From NCBI GenBank assembly GCA_023436525.1, contig JAEZIW010000197.1:1-5682 (forward strand): 5,682 bases of DNA, given 5' to 3'. Positions within the stretch are counted from its first letter, which is position 1, and each line of letters opens with the position of its first letter. This DNA is from Bacillota bacterium. GTDB taxonomy: Bacteria > Bacillota > Clostridia > Christensenellales > SZUA-584. The notes under the pieces are model-generated. The model had not been told where the DNA came from and did not search any database. It saw only the letters and a program-made list of their open reading frames with translations. A program made the translations under genes and the position numbers. Of this stretch, positions 5,394 through 5,682 are shown one piece after another.

Positions 5394-5682
5394 TTACACC
5401 AATGACCCTTTACACGAGCTTCCGCTGCCGGCCGCACACGCAAAGCAATGCTGACCAAAGGCAATCCGGTCGGTAATCTCGGCAAAATCATTGATCTTCC
5501 AGACTGAATTTTTATTTGAGCATATCGGCTTATTCAGGACAAGATTAAAGTCGCAATCATATAATCGTCCGTCATAATCCACAGATATCTGTCGCTTACA
5601 CATCACTTTATCGGCGGCCTCGTGATTGAATGCGGCTGAAACTAGACTGGTGTAGTTGCTGAGCTTGTTGTCGAATAATAGA
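5394..5682 (-). CDS. arsS: Arsenosugar biosynthesis radical SAM protein ArsS, C-terminal part
   Basis: The last 95 residues of a protein whose start lies beyond the right window edge; the frame is open from base 5681 to a TAA at 5394-5396. The radical SAM core with its CxxxCxxC iron-sulfur motif is therefore not visible. What is visible is the Cys-rich C-terminal domain of the ArsS family (DUF3641): VMCKRQISVDYDGRLYDCDF, a second cysteine-bearing stretch around CSNKN, and the terminal QHCFACAAGSGSSCKG. ArsS joins dimethylarsinous acid to the 5'-deoxyadenosyl group of SAM to give 5'-deoxy-5'-dimethylarsinoyl-adenosine, the committed step to arsenosugars. A GTG at 5606 could be mistaken for the start of a 70-residue gene, but conserved ArsS sequence continues upstream of it. 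The downstream genes (phosphorylase and two TIGR-type transferases) independently support the call. Confidence 0.87.
   Translation of the reverse strand, partial: LLFDNKLSNYTSLVSAAFNHEAADKVMCKRQISVDYDGRLYDCDFNLVLNKPICSNKNSVWKINDFAEITDRIAFGQHCFACAAGSGSSCKGSLV

Noticed and set aside
5394..5606. A stand-alone 70-residue cysteine-rich protein starting with GTG at 5606
   Set aside because: The frame stays open to the window edge with sequence continuing the ArsS C-terminal domain, so the GTG is an internal valine codon.

Overview
The window looks like chromosomal DNA of a Gram-positive (Bacillota) bacterium, perhaps an anaerobic Clostridia or Negativicutes member. The signs are strong purine-rich Shine-Dalgarno sequences at about 7 nt spacing, a near-consensus sigma-A promoter, a MarR/MFS pair of the type common in Bacillota, and a large serine recombinase remnant of the clostridial kind. 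The genus cannot be read from the sequence. All intact genes are on the minus strand; the only recognisable plus-strand coding sequence is a decayed recombinase tail.

Right part (5682 down to 1735): five tightly packed minus-strand genes. In order of transcription they are: the C-terminal end of arsS (radical SAM/Cys-rich protein, cut by the window edge); a cysteine synthase fused to a C-terminal CGAxxG (C_GCAxxG_C_C) putative redox domain; a family 2 glycosyltransferase of the TIGR04283 type; a methylthioadenosine phosphorylase-like nucleoside phosphorylase; and a TIGR04282/DUF2064 nucleotidyltransferase-like glycosyltransferase. This is the gene set of an arsenosugar pathway. Methylated arsenic is joined to the 5'-deoxyadenosyl group of SAM by ArsS, the phosphorylase would swap adenine for phosphate, and the two transferases would finish the sugar. 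The arsenic methyltransferase (arsM) and the operon promoter are not in the window and probably lie beyond the right edge. The last three genes overlap one another, so the group is almost certainly one transcript. The unusual member is the cysteine synthase-CGAxxG fusion, whose role in arsenic chemistry is unclear.

Middle (about 1316-1738): no intact gene. From about 1475, and possibly from about 1408, to 1738 the plus strand holds the broken C-terminus of a large serine recombinase, with at least two frame changes and in-frame stops. Its last stop overlaps the last codons of the arsenosugar operon. This marks a boundary left by a mobile element.

Left part (1315 down to 1): a separate minus-strand unit. 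A TTGACA-17-TAGAAT promoter, with an imperfect palindrome in its spacer, drives a MarR-family regulator followed by an MFS (DHA2-like) drug exporter. The exporter reading frame is broken at a run of eight G (minus strand) and resumes in another frame to the window edge. This is either a sequencing error, a phase-variable switch or a young pseudogene.
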